This document shows positions 9,773 to 20,666 of a stretch of DNA of 64,000 nucleotides, piece after piece. Location: assembly GCA_030052745.1 (NCBI GenBank), contig JANBVO010000010.1:1-64000 (forward strand), given 5' to 3'. Origin of the DNA: Pleurostoma richardsiae. Its lineage: Eukaryota; Ascomycota; Sordariomycetes; Calosphaeriales; Pleurostomataceae. Under the pieces are notes generated by a model that made no database searches, was not told where the DNA came from, and saw nothing but the letters and a program-made list of their open reading frames with translations. Both the position numbers and the translations under genes were made by a program. The first letter of the stretch is position 1, and every line of letters starts with the position of its first letter.

Positions 9773-11657
9773 GACTTGTGGATCTCTCTCGCGCGGTGAT
9801 TGTAGCTATGTGAGGGCATGGATGCCCGACTTGTGCAAGAAAGGAGTCGAGCAACGAATTCTCGAACACGAAGGAGCGTCGATAATGCGGAAACGGCGCC
9901 GTCGACCTTCTCGTGGAATAAATGTGGAAGACAAATGCTGAAGGGATACTGGGCAGCAGTGGCGCTTCTTATGCGATATGCCGTCGTCTCAGGGGGCGGA
10001 AGCTTGGGTCTAGAGGAGGACCGCGTCGCTGTCGGCGTCGGTGTGTTTTGTTTGAAGGGTTTCGGATGCGGTCGCTGGTCGTGTCCGGGAGGAGAGATTG
10101 GAGAGATTGGAGAAACAGGCAGGGCACCCAGATATAGATAGATAAGGCGTAGGAAGATGCGCTGTTCTGCCGGTCGAATTCAGGAAGTCGTGCCAAGCAC
10201 CAGACGGTATGATGGAACAGGCGGCGGTATGTCAAGCATCATAAAACCATTTCATCTGAACATCGCCCACCCGGGGGAACATTGTAAGGGGTCTGGTTTC
10301 TATGGAGAACCTAACCCAAACCCAGCCAGCCTGGCGGGGCAGTTTGTCGTGGCGCACGGATAAAAAAGATAAAGAAAGCAGGGAAACATGAGGCTAAAAG
10401 GACAGGAAGCCCATGTGAAAATAGCACGGTATTCGGGCAACCTTCAATCTAGACGAGGTACTGAGTGAATTTCCCAACCAAGAACAGGAGGCTGACGCCA
10501 GGTAGGTAGTAGATCCACATTTCGAGGACGCCTATTTCTGGTCTGCATTCTTTGGACAAGATACAAGGTGCATAAGTAGTTGAGAATTGAGGTTCGTACA
10601 ATTTAGATAGTGTAAGGACCAGCTGGCCAGCACCTTGACGGGCCGTTCTTTGATAATATGCGGTGCTCTTTAATCTCACAACGAACGGAGTTGGACAGGG
10701 AAGCCGGCATCGAATACGATACAGGTCGAAGGGAACAGAAAACAGGGAAGGAATCCGAAAAGGTAAAGTTCGTCTCATACGTTCTCTATACAATGTCGCC
10801 CAGACAGCAGATGTCTTTATGAGCCAAAGTTGCCGGGTTGTGGTTCAGAGAGAATGATGCATCAGGCTGCCGGTGCGTTTACGACTGAGTGGTTAACAAC
10901 ACAGCGGCTATCCCCAAAAGGGACTGACAGCGCCATCACCCTGGCAGCAGCGTTCGTGCCTTGTTGGCCCGTGACAGTTGTTGATTCCCCTGTCGGCCCA
11001 CAAAAAAAGGGACAGCGTGCCTTGCTTGCCAGTTGCGGCGGGAAAGGGTGCACGGACTGGCCCATGTCTCTCCTCCAAATAAACCCGCCCAAACACCGCC
11101 ATCATTATCACCAGCCCAAAGTCAACATCAGGCCGCGACGACCGCAAACGAGCAGGCGCATTCTGCAACTCCGCCCTTGGAAGCTTCCCGGCACCCAGAA
11201 ATACGCGTGGAAGGCAAATCTTCACCTCGTCCGCATCTTCGCCCTCGATCTGACGCGATCCCGCTCTTGACGCCTGTCTTGCTCGCTCTTTGACCCTTGC
11301 TCGGTATGCCGTCCCCTCCCCCTCTCTCGAAGTATCACCACCCCTAGATTGCTTTCCTATTTGCCATACATTGTTTTATGTTCTCATACTCCTAATATGC
11401 CTGCGCCCTCTCCCCTGGGCACACCCTCCGCCATGGAGGGGCCGGCCGCCGGCTATACTGTCAAGTCACTAATCAAGCGACTGGCAATTGTAGGATATTA
11501 TCTCGACCGCAGCTCCCTCCGCGTCACCACACACGTCGACCCCATCGTCGCGACCCGTGATCTCGACGGTTACTCTACTTGCAGCTCATTCGCCTCTCTC
11601 TCGTACCCTTCGCGCGCTTCGTCTCCCGCGTCAACTACCCGCAGCCTGGTCGCAACC
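9773..11657. promoter_or_regulatory. 1.9-kb divergent intergenic region PAC1 / Stu2
   Basis: This region lies between the two starts of the divergent genes PAC1 (minus) and the XMAP215/Stu2 gene (plus), so it holds both promoters and leaders. No conserved gene could be supported. A frame open from 11349 runs in phase into the Stu2 start, but its sequence is not family-like and is read as leader. A short hydrophobic frame at 10449-10514 on the minus strand is discussed as a finding. Confidence 0.5.
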
Positions 11658-14565
11658 ATGGCGGACCAGGAGGAGGACTACAGCTCTCTTCCTCTCACGG
11701 ATCGCTGGGTGCATAAGGTACGCCGAGCTCTCTTCTTCAGGCGGTTGGCATGGGCGCCAGTTCCCAGTTAGAATTCCCATTATTGACGGCCGGGTCTACA
11801 GATCTGGAAGGTCCGGAAAGCAGCCTACGAGGAGGCAACCAAGCAGTTCGAAGGCACGCCAGATGAACACGACCCCTCCTTCAGGCCATTTCTCAACGAC
11901 CCCGGCTTGTGGAAGTCTGCCGTGGCCGATAGTAATGTCGCCGCGCAACAGGACGGTGTTGCCGCTCTCTGCGCCTTTCTCAAGTTCGGTGGTAAGGACC
12001 ATTGCACACGGACGCGGGGGCAGACAATCACCCCTATTGTCGAGAAGGGGCTGCCTTCAACTCGAGCGGCGACCAAGGCCTCATCAATCGAGGCTCTACT
12101 TCTCTACATCGAGCTCGACGTTCCCGGTCCTGTCATAGAAGACATTCTCCCGGTGCTCTCTGCGAAGCAGCCCAAGGTCGTTGCTGCCGCTCTCGCAGCG
12201 CTCACAACCATTTTCCACAACTACGGCTGCAAGACTGCAGACCCCAAACCTGTGCTCAAGGTGCTTCCAAAGGCATTTGGCCACGCCGACAAGAATGTCA
12301 GAGCCGAGGCGACAAATCTCGCCGTCGAGTTCTACCGGTGGCTGCGTGAGGCGATGAAGCCCATGTTCTGGGGCGATCTGAAACCGACACAACAGTCTGA
12401 CCTGGAGACGCAATTCGAGAAAATCAAGGCCGAGCCTCCACCCAAACAAGAGCGCCTCCTACGGTCGCAACAGGCCGCTCAGGCCAGAGCACCTGCGGCC
12501 GGAGAAGCAGACGGGTATGATGAAGGCGCAGGGGAAGACGTCGAGGAACCCGGCGAGATCGACGCGTTCGACTTAGCCGAACCCCAAGATGTGCTCAGAA
12601 ACATTCCCGGCGATTTCTATGATAATCTAGCCTCGTCGAAATGGAAAGAGCGGAAAGAGGCGCTGGAGGCCCTATTTGCACTCCTCAACGTGCCCAGAAT
12701 CAAGGACGGCAACTTTGACGAGCTGAACCGCGGTTTAGCCAAGTGCATGAAGGATGCCAACATTGCAGTTGTCACTCAAGCAGCAAACTGCATCGAGGCA
12801 CTAGCCAAGGGTTTGCGGAAGAGCTATGCAAAGTACCGTTCCACCGTGATGCAGCCCATCATGGAAAGGCTGAAGGAGAAAAAGCAGTCTGTTGCAGAGG
12901 CCCTCGGTGCAGCGCTCGACCAAGTCTTCCTCGCTACCAGCTTGTCTGACTGTCTCGAAGACATCATCTCATTCCTGACACACAAGAACCCACAAGTCAA
13001 GGAAGGTACCATGAAGTTCCTTGTGCGCTGTCTTCGGACGACCAGGGACGTCCCCAGCAAGCAGGAGATTGGCAGTATCGTCGAGGCAGCAAAGAAGTTG
13101 CTTTCGGAGTCAAGCGAAGGGCTACGGTCAGGTGGCGCCGAGATTCTCGGTACTGTCATGAAGATTATCGGCGAGCGCGCGATGAACCCTCATCTCGAGG
13201 GCCTAGATGACATCCGAAAGGCCAAGATAAAGGAATTCTTCGAGACTGCTGAAGTTAAAGCCAAGGACAAGCCGAAGCCCCCTCCTGCTGCAGCTCGTGC
13301 CCCCCCTGGCGGAGCCAAGAAGGTCGTGGGTGGTGGTCTGAAGAAAGGCCCGGCCGGTGTGAGGAAGCCTGTCTCGGCAGCTGCACCATCAGACACAGCA
13401 CCCCTTGCTCCCCAGCCGACATCCCGTTCCGCCCCCGGCAGCAAGCTCGGCATGCCTAAGCCTTCAGGGCTCGGCGGCTTGAAGGCCCCGCAGAAGCGAA
13501 CGCTGCCAGGGCCTGGGAGCGCGTCGCCTAGGAGGCCCCTCTCCGTGATGCCTCCCCAACCCGCCGAAGAAGAGCCGGCCGCCCCTACACCTCAGCCACG
13601 CCTCGGACTTGGACGGGGTGGTCTGGCCGGTCGCTCGCTCGCCAAGCCTACACCGGCGGCTTCTTCACAGCCGTTCGAACCTCCCACGCCAGCGCCTTCG
13701 TCTGGTCTTACCGCGCTAGAGCGTGCGGAGCTAGAAGAGTTGCGTGCCGCCAATGAAAGACTTACTCGCCTTGCCGAAGAATCCAGGCAGGATCGGTCCA
13801 AACTCATCTCCGAGATTCAGGAGCTGAAGAACCAGAATGCCGGGCTCATCGAGAATCATACGCGCGACGTGCTCAGCATCAAGGCGAAGGAGACACAGCT
13901 CGTCCGGGCACGCAGCGATGCCGAAGCCGCCGAGCAAACAAACGAGCGGCTTCGGAGGGAGCTGGAGCGACTTAAGAGGGCACTCGGTAAGGCAGAAGCT
14001 CTCGCAGTCTCCCAGGGTAGCGTGGGGAGCCCCGGCTCCACGGGTCTAGTGAGTCCGACGCACGACGACATGGGCATCTTCCGCGACGGCGCGCCAGACC
14101 GGTATCGGCCAGCTAGTGCGAACAGGAACCGCATCAGCTACACGAGCACCCTCTCAGAAGAGAAAGAGAATGGCGACATCATTAACCCGTATCCGCGGTC
14201 CAAGCTCAGCCCGGAACTTAGATATGCCGGGAGCGCGGCGAGCAGCGGCAGGGGGTCACCCGCCAGGGGTTTCCGGCGCGATAGAGATCTAGTCGGTGAC
14301 GACATGGCAGCCTCAACGACCACCACAACAACAACAACAATGTCCTCCGGCGCCAGCTATGCTCCCTCCTCTAATGGCGGCAGCGTGGAGAACTGGAGGC
14401 GCGCCGCAGAGGTGACTAGTCAGCTGAAAGCGCGGATAGAACAGATGAAGGTGAGCGCTCTCTCATTCCCAGCCAGGCCGTTATAGCATCTGAGCACGTT
14501 GTCCCCAGCGAGACTCTCGCCGCTAACACTCGAACCAGGCAAAACAGGGATTTGCGCGACATTAA
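11658..14565 (+). CDS. XMAP215/Stu2/Alp14-family microtubule polymerase
   Basis: Three exons (11658-11717, 11802-14450, 14539-14565) code 911 aa. The ATG at 11658 sits in a good context (CAACCATGG) and opens MADQEEDYSSLPLTDRWVHK. The first intron joins this to IWKVRKAAYEEATKQFE, the start of the first TOG domain. The last intron joins ARIEQMK to AKQGFARH and a TAA. TOG domains span about residues 10-235 and 265-500 (HEAT-like helices, e.g. SSKWKERKEALEALFALLN). A Pro/Ser/Lys/Gly-rich basic linker (~500-680) and a Leu-heptad coiled coil (~690-790) follow. Two TOG domains plus a coiled coil for dimerisation is the fungal Stu2/Alp14 plan. The family binds tubulin dimers and speeds growth of microtubule plus ends at spindle pole bodies, kinetochores and the cytoplasm. 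The gene is divergent from PAC1. Confidence 0.92.
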
Positions 14566-15314
14566 AATGGCTTTCGCCGGATGAAGCGATCTAATATCCT
14601 ACACCTCCCAGCGTCGCACTTCCTTGAGAGCCGGTGAGGTGGCAGGCGATCAGCTCGTCCTTCTGCCTGCATGGGCCTCACCCTCTCTGCTCTTTGATCC
14701 TTGGAATTGAATGAAGCATCTTCTGGGCGTCGGCGGTCGAGAGCATACCCCTTGTCTTACGTTCTTATTCGGCCACCGCCGGTGGGAGATGCTGAGCCTG
14801 CTGGAGGTTACCACTTCTGTATTGCGTGGCCCAACGAGGCCACCTTCTTGTATGAGGTTATGGACATAAGTGTTACTTGTAATGATCCAATCCGGCTGAT
14901 GAACTGGAGATTGGATTTGTTGACATGCTCGCTGTCTTCGCCGTGCGCTGCCGCTTTTCCCTGTCGTTGATTACCGCCTTGACTGCACTACATCCTAGAG
15001 TCCTGACTAAAGGCCGCAACGTCACAGTACCCTTTCGCAAGACAACCCTCTCGCCTATCGCATTGATATCGACTGGAAGCAGTGAACGTTTTCTCCCATT
15101 GACACATACCACCCATTATTTTCCAGCGGACTTCACCTAAACGTCATTTACGTCGATGTGACAAGTGAAAACAGGCGCCGTCTCCTCTGACATCATAGTT
15201 GACACGACGATTCGCCTCTGTCTCATCAGATAGACAAGAGGAGTCGACCATGGTAGGAGTAATGATGTCCGAACGGCCGAACTAGATACACATGACTTAG
15301 ATCCCAACCATCAC
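14566..15314. other. intergenic, downstream of Stu2 gene
   Basis: 749 bases with no supportable gene: the 3' end of the Stu2-type gene and the promoter of the alpha/beta hydrolase. Small open frames on both strands have no family signal. Confidence 0.5.
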
Positions 15315-16286
15315 ATGGAGGCGCTTCGTCGCCACTGCCAGTCCGCCTCGAAGAAACTATTCGCACTTATCGCCGCCATGGAGAAGAAGACGTCGCTCTC
15401 GGCCTCCGGGCCGAAGCCCTACAATACTCACCCAAGATCCGTCGACGACTACGCCGGGCTCGCTCATCCGCCGCACATCTCTCGCCTGCCGCGCTCCGCA
15501 GGCGGCAAGAAAGCCAAGGTCGAGCCGCTCAGCATCCAGGTCGAGGACGGGCCCGATGGGTTCGTCCCAGGCTTCCTGCACATGCCGCCGGACTTTGTCT
15601 CCCCCACACCTGACACACACCACCGCACCGCCGCGATCCTCCTGTCCGGCGCGGGCGGCGGCGTCACGGGCCCGAGCTCCATCTACCTGTCCATGGCGTG
15701 CAAGCTCGCGACGCTGGGCTCAGGCATCCCCACTTTGCGCCTCGACTACCGGTACCCAGCGCGGAACATCTACTGCAGCGCGGACGTGCGCGCCGCCATG
15801 GACTACCTGGGCGACATGTACGGCCTGGACCGGTTCGTGCTGGTGGGCTGGTCGTTCGGCGGGGCGCCCGTGTTCACGGTGGGCGGGGCGGACCGGCGGG
15901 TGGCGGGGTGCGCGACGGTGGCGAGCCAGACGGCGGAAGCGGGGGGGATCCGGTCGATGGCGCCGCGGCCGGTGCTGCTGCTGCACGGGACGGGGGACCG
16001 GACGCTGGGCCACAGCTGCTCGGAGAGGCTATATGGGATGTACGGTGGCAGCAGCCAGGGGGGGAGCAGGAGGCTGAGGCTGTTTGAGGGGGATGACCAT
16101 GCGTTGAGCCGGAACGCGAGGGAGGTGGAGAGGATGTTGTGCGAGTTTGTAGCGGAGTGCGCTGGCGTCCGAGTCGAGGAGGAGGAGGAGAAGCGGGTGG
16201 TGGGGGTTGAGCTGGTGGAGGATGGGGAGAGGAGGGAGCTGATGAGGAGGGGAGGAGATCTCAGGGGTCCTGAGGAGGTTGAGTAG
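15315..16286 (+). CDS. alpha/beta hydrolase-fold protein
   Basis: Single-exon frame of 323 aa (an in-frame Met at residue 22 is an alternative start). The nucleophile elbow is GWSFGG with Ser180 in the G-x-S-x-G pattern. LLHGTGDRTL places the acid at Asp228 and GDDHAL the base at His262, so a full Ser-Asp-His triad is visible in the right order and spacing. An oxyanion-type Gly-rich turn (LLSGAGGGVTGPSS) lies near residue 110, followed by the strand LRLDYRYPAR. This is the dienelactone-hydrolase/KANL3-like branch of small cytosolic hydrolases, for which the substrate cannot be read from sequence. The last ~40 residues are Glu/Arg-rich and probably disordered. There is no signal peptide. The 5' half-kilobase upstream holds no gene. 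Confidence 0.82.
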   Translation: MEALRRHCQSASKKLFALIAAMEKKTSLSASGPKPYNTHPRSVDDYAGLAHPPHISRLPRSAGGKKAKVEPLSIQVEDGPDGFVPGFLHMPPDFVSPTPDTHHRTAAILLSGAGGGVTGPSSIYLSMACKLATLGSGIPTLRLDYRYPARNIYCSADVRAAMDYLGDMYGLDRFVLVGWSFGGAPVFTVGGADRRVAGCATVASQTAEAGGIRSMAPRPVLLLHGTGDRTLGHSCSERLYGMYGGSSQGGSRRLRLFEGDDHALSRNAREVERMLCEFVAECAGVRVEEEEEKRVVGVELVEDGERRELMRRGGDLRGPEEVE

Positions 16287-16884
16287 GACGAAACGGGGCT
16301 CCCGGCCCGCAATCGGGTGCTTAGGATGGCTGGGACACAGTGGGCCGGCAGGTAGTATATCTATCAATGGGGCACGTTCCCGAGTAGACGAGATGCAGAG
16401 TGAGATATCAAGGGAGCAACACCTTCCTTTGATTCGAGCAGGAGAGGAGCCAGTTTGTTATGGGGTGACCAGCCTATCGTGTGACATTCTCTATGTTGTG
16501 TCACTAGTGTTAGTGGGATCTAAGCCATACAGCTTCCAATCTACCTATACGTCAGGGATGGAGCAGCATCTTCTCAATGTAGTTGCACTGTCACGGTAAG
16601 ACCTAGTCGAAGTGCGACGCTTTCTTGAACTGACTAGTAATGGACTGGCGTCAGGAGCATCTTCATGATGAATAGCTTCATTATATAAACAGCACAGACA
16701 CAGAAATCAGCTCGTGGCTTTCGAATAGGACGTGCTTTTGGAGTCACGAAAGATAACCCATGACGCTCTCCTTTGATCTCCCAATAGACAGAAGCACCGG
16801 TATCATAATATCATAAACTGCGCCCGCGCCCTTCCAGTCGTTCTCCCATCGTGCCCTGGAGCATCTTGATGCTTATGCCCTTTG
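16287..16884. other. convergent 3' intergenic region
   Basis: 598 bases between the ends of two convergent genes, the alpha/beta hydrolase (plus) and the DUF3602-like gene (minus). Nothing beyond the two 3' untranslated regions is seen. Confidence 0.5.
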
Positions 16885-17188
16885 TCACAGTGTAGTATCA
16901 TCTGAAATCTCCTTGGTCGTAACGGTGGTGGTATTATTACTGCCGAACATGCTCCTGACGCTGGCGAAAATCGAGGCCCTCCTCGACGTAGCAGGGGTCG
17001 AAGGTATGCTCCAGACACTGCTCCGGCGGCGCTCGTTCCCTTCGCCTGAGATGTAGTAGTCATGCACGGTAGCCTCGGACACGGTGCCTAGAAAGACTGG
17101 TGTTAGCCAGCAGAGTGGCGAAGAAGCGCTTCTGAGCAGCCTGCTTGCGCGTACGGATGTTTCCTGCGCCGCCGATGCCAAAAGACAT
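16885..17188 (-). CDS. 78-aa DUF3602-like small protein
   Basis: Two exons: 17155-17188 (34 nt, MSFGIGGAGNIR with the last codon split) and 16885-17087. The 67-nt intron has a GTACGC donor, a CTAAC branch-like word and a TCTAG acceptor. Joining gives GGAGNIRTVSEATVHDYY and then a Ser/Arg-rich tail (RRRSSVWSIPSTPATSRRAS). The GG-x-GN word followed by a Ser/Thr/Arg-rich disordered region is the mark of the fungal DUF3602/PAR32-type family, whose yeast member is a phosphoprotein linked to TORC1-dependent nutrient signalling. The protein is much shorter than PAR32, so only the motif family is claimed. RRxS words suggest phosphorylation. The splice model is my inference from sequence. Confidence 0.6.
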
Positions 17189-18761
17189 CTTCCGCTCGCC
17201 GGGGTTAGTTCCCTTCATCGTCACTGCGGTGGTCCTACTATACTAGCAACAATAGGCGGTTCAACAAGGCTGGGAGGACTCCGCAAACATGATCTTGCCA
17301 AGGACTGCACCGTGGGACTGCACCCCACGAGCCGTCTTTATAGGCCCAGACAACAGACAGACACGCAGAGTGACACCAAGCCCCCTTACTCTCCCGCGAG
17401 CGTCCCTCTCTCACGTTGTGCCCTTGCCAAGATAAGCAGATGGCATCCCATTGGCTTCGGGGCGGAGGTCTCCCACCCAGCAGCGATTTGTGGAATATGT
17501 GGCGTGACGCAGGGCGCACCACCCCCGCAAAGCTTGACCTTTTAGCGGTCTCGATCTGCAGAAGCGAACCGGGCTGCCGCTGAGCTTACTGGGCAGGCTG
17601 GAAAGCTTGATTATGCACCTGGTCACGTCACTCGTCCGGGGGAAAAGGTGGTCTGGCCTTCGGGAACCTCCTGGGTCAATGTCGTGCCAAGGATCTAGGG
17701 TACAGGAACCGAGCGGTGACATTGCTGATAAGAGAAGCTCGGGGACGGTGTGCAACTGGTGTGACGGGGCTTGGGGAGCTTGCTTGTTAGCCCCAGCCTG
17801 CGGGGTGTTTTCTGGCTCACGTGTCTCTTTGAGAAGGTGATCATATCCCCTTCTAGGGTGGGATCGATTATGGCTCAACATGGCAAAATGATTCGACCTT
17901 TTTCAGGCATTCGTGAGGTCTATTGTCCGCGGGGAGAGGATCAACCCACATAGTTCAGGAACGTACTATATGCGAGATGCATCGCTAGCGCGCCCTACAG
18001 TCTTGATGAGCTCTACCTAGTTAGGTCGCTCCCGCTCACGTTCCCAGGTATTGCACAGCTGTCTACTAGTGGGCTGGTGAATGTCCTAACAAGGAGCTGG
18101 ATTTCGTACGTCGATGAAATCAATATTCCAGTCTCCAACATCCTGGAGTATAAGCTACACATGGTACCCCTAAGAGCATACATACCCTCGGTTAGACCGC
18201 CATACAAGGTCCTGAGGCAAGCCGCCAATGTTTCATCCACAGCTAGGAGAAAACCTGTGCTTCAGACCGTTCCCAAAGTTTTTAAGATATGATTGTCTTC
18301 AAATATGCCTTCAATGGGTCTCATCAGGCAGAAGAGAAGTACATTGCAATCAGCATTACTGAGAGTCGGACCATATCTCGGTCGGTATATAGGATAGTAA
18401 CATTATTCCTTCCCGGGTATAGACCCGATCTACAAAAACTGGGGTTCTTATTGATATGTAGGTACCAAAGTGGAAACCTTGCATCTATCCTCTCTGGCGA
18501 GGCTGGTAGAAACCTTCAATAACTGGAAAGAAGACGGCTATTTTAGGATGCTCAGCCTCTGTAACTTCAGTTTCCGGCACCTGTAGAACTGACAGATGCA
18601 TTGTTAACGGTCATGAGACATGCTTATCCGCTATATTCTACCAGGCCACCAACATCCAGTATTGCAGTACTTCCTGCTACCGTTCGTTATCTCATCTTTC
18701 AATCGAGTAGCAATCCCCGAGGCGCCTTTGCCAGAGGTATGCCCGTCAAGTTAGGCCTTTT
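17189..18761. other. intergenic, gene-free 1.6 kb
   Basis: No gene can be supported. The left part is the promoter of the DUF3602-like gene. The right part (about 17.9-18.7 kb) is visibly richer in A/T than its surroundings and ends in the 3' region of the sugar transporter. The AT-rich part could be an old repeat relic, but no ends or coding remains were recognised. Confidence 0.4.
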
Positions 18762-20666
18762 CTACGGCCTCACCTCCAGAGTCTGCACGTTGTCCACCTT
18801 CTCGTCGATGCTCGCCTCCTTCGCCTCCTCGTCGCCCTCGACGGCCCCCATGCTCGGGTGCCAGTGCATCACGATCTTCTCGCCGGTGAAGAGCTTGTCG
18901 ATCTGCTCGAGGGAGAGATTCCTGGTCTCAGGGTAGAAGAAGAAGATGAGAGGCAGGAAGAAGAAGTTGAAGATGCAGAAGTACACGTAGGTGCGCCAGC
19001 CGATGTTGTCAATGCTCACGGGGGTGATCTCAACAACGAGGAAGGTGAAGATCCCTGCATTGACGAAGACGGTTAGCAAACACGACATACGCAGCATGTG
19101 TGACAAGGGGGGATGGGATGGTGCAGCCGTACAGTTAGAGGCAGTGGCCAGGGCGGCAGCACGAGTGCGGATGGCCAATGGCGCGTACTCGGCAGGCAGG
19201 AGCCAGGGAATGGCAAGCAGGCCGACCGCGAAGAAGAAGTTGAAGAGGAAGAGCATGACGATGGCGACGACACCCGCGGCTCTGCTGCCGTCCGAGACCG
19301 TACCGGCGAGCACAGCCATGCAGACACCCTGTCCCGCCGCAGCGAATAGCATGAGATTCCGGCGTCCGAGGCGGTCGATGATCCAGATGGGAACGAGCGA
19401 GGAGAAGAAGTACGCCACGCCGTTGAAGCCCGCAAGCAGCAACGAGAGGTTGTGCGACATGCCGACGCTCTCTTGGAAGATGACCGGAGCGTAGTAGGTG
19501 ATCAGGTTAATACCGCTGAGCTGTTGCATGAACTGGCCACCGATACCGAGCATGGTGCGGTAGAAGAACTTCTGCTCGCCGTTCTTGAGCAGGGCCCTGA
19601 AGCTGCTGCCGCTGGCGGCCTCGCGCTCCTCCCGGATGGCCAACTGGATCTCGACGAGGTGGCGGGTGACGCGCTCGTCGTCAGGCTGAATGCTGCGGGC
19701 GTGCTTCTCCACCGACCACAGGACCTGGCGGGCCTCGTCATGGCGGTCGTGGGCGACGAGCCAGCGGGGGGACTCGGGCAGGAAGATGACGCCGGCGAAG
19801 GTGAGAACGGCGAAGAGGCACTGCAGAGCCAAGGGGAAGCGGAACTGGGAGTCGTTCTCGACGAAGGACATGCCGTAGTCGACCCAGTACGCGGTCATGA
19901 CGCCGAAGATGTTAATAGCCAGTTCAATGCAGAGCTAGTTGAACCGTTAGCAGAGTTATTTACTATTCGTCTTCACTCGGATAGGTAAGTTGCTCACTCC
20001 TTGTCCTCGGTTCTTCGCTTTCATGAGTTCCGAGTGCCACACAGCTGGTTTGGTTAGTAAAAGTTAATTGAGCACACCCTGGACGGGATAACTCACGGAT
20101 CGTACTGGTGTTGAGACCGTTTCCCAACCCAGCAACGATACGCCCGACTATCAGGTGTGCAATGGTGCTAGCAGAGGCTTGCAGAGCACCCCCGATACTG
20201 AGGACGGCACAGCCGATCATGATACACTTCCTTCTACCCAGGATCTCACCAAACATCAACGCAAAGATGGCGCCGAAGAAACAGCCCTATATTGTATACA
20301 ATGGTAAGAGGCCTGGTTCCGGCGGCTGGAGTTGTGATGATGGCTTACAATTTCGTAAATAGCAACACTGAGAGATTGGTTAGCATAGCTCCTTTGACGT
20401 AGAACAACGTATTTGGGACTCACACTGTTCCTTGAAGGGAGGAGCTCCCGTTCCCCGTATCTGTTGTGTCGATCTGCGGGAATGTTTTCGTGAAGGCAAC
20501 CCCTGTGAGGAGGCCGCTCATAACTCCCTGGTCATAGCCGAACCTGTAACTCCAGTCAGCAAATCCCGAGTGAGTGCACTGGAGCGTCGATGACTAACAG
20601 CAGGAAGCCAGCGCCGGAGGCAGCCGTGATGGCCCAGTTGAGAGGCTTTCCAACGAGGAACGTCAT
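18762..20666 (-). CDS. MFS sugar transporter (SP family)
   Basis: Seven exons can be joined in frame: 20599-20666, 20424-20543, 20349-20367 (19 nt), 20097-20286, 19998-20044, 19133-19934 and 18762-19054, giving 512 aa. The product begins MTFLVGKPLNWAI and shows the sugar-porter signatures in order: FGYDQGVMSGLL in TM1, GEILGRRK between TM2 and TM3, VGRIVAGLGNGLN, PESPRWLV after TM6, QQLSGINLITYYAP in TM7, DRLGRRN and PETRNLSLEQID after TM12. This set defines the SP family of proton-coupled or facilitative hexose/pentose/polyol transporters at the plasma membrane. The cytosolic tail is acidic. The substrate is not predictable. Upstream lies a dense group of CreA-like sites and, beyond it, a Zn2Cys6 regulator transcribed in the same direction, which fits control by carbon source. 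Confidence 0.9.

Noticed and set aside
11349-11657. N-terminal extension of the Stu2-type gene
   Set aside because: The frame is open upstream of 11658, but the extra ~103 residues are not family-like. The ATG at 11658 has the better context and starts the known N-terminus.
17940-18700. AT-richer patch suspected of being a repeat relic
   Set aside because: No terminal repeats, coding remains or second copy in the window could be seen, so no mobile element is claimed.
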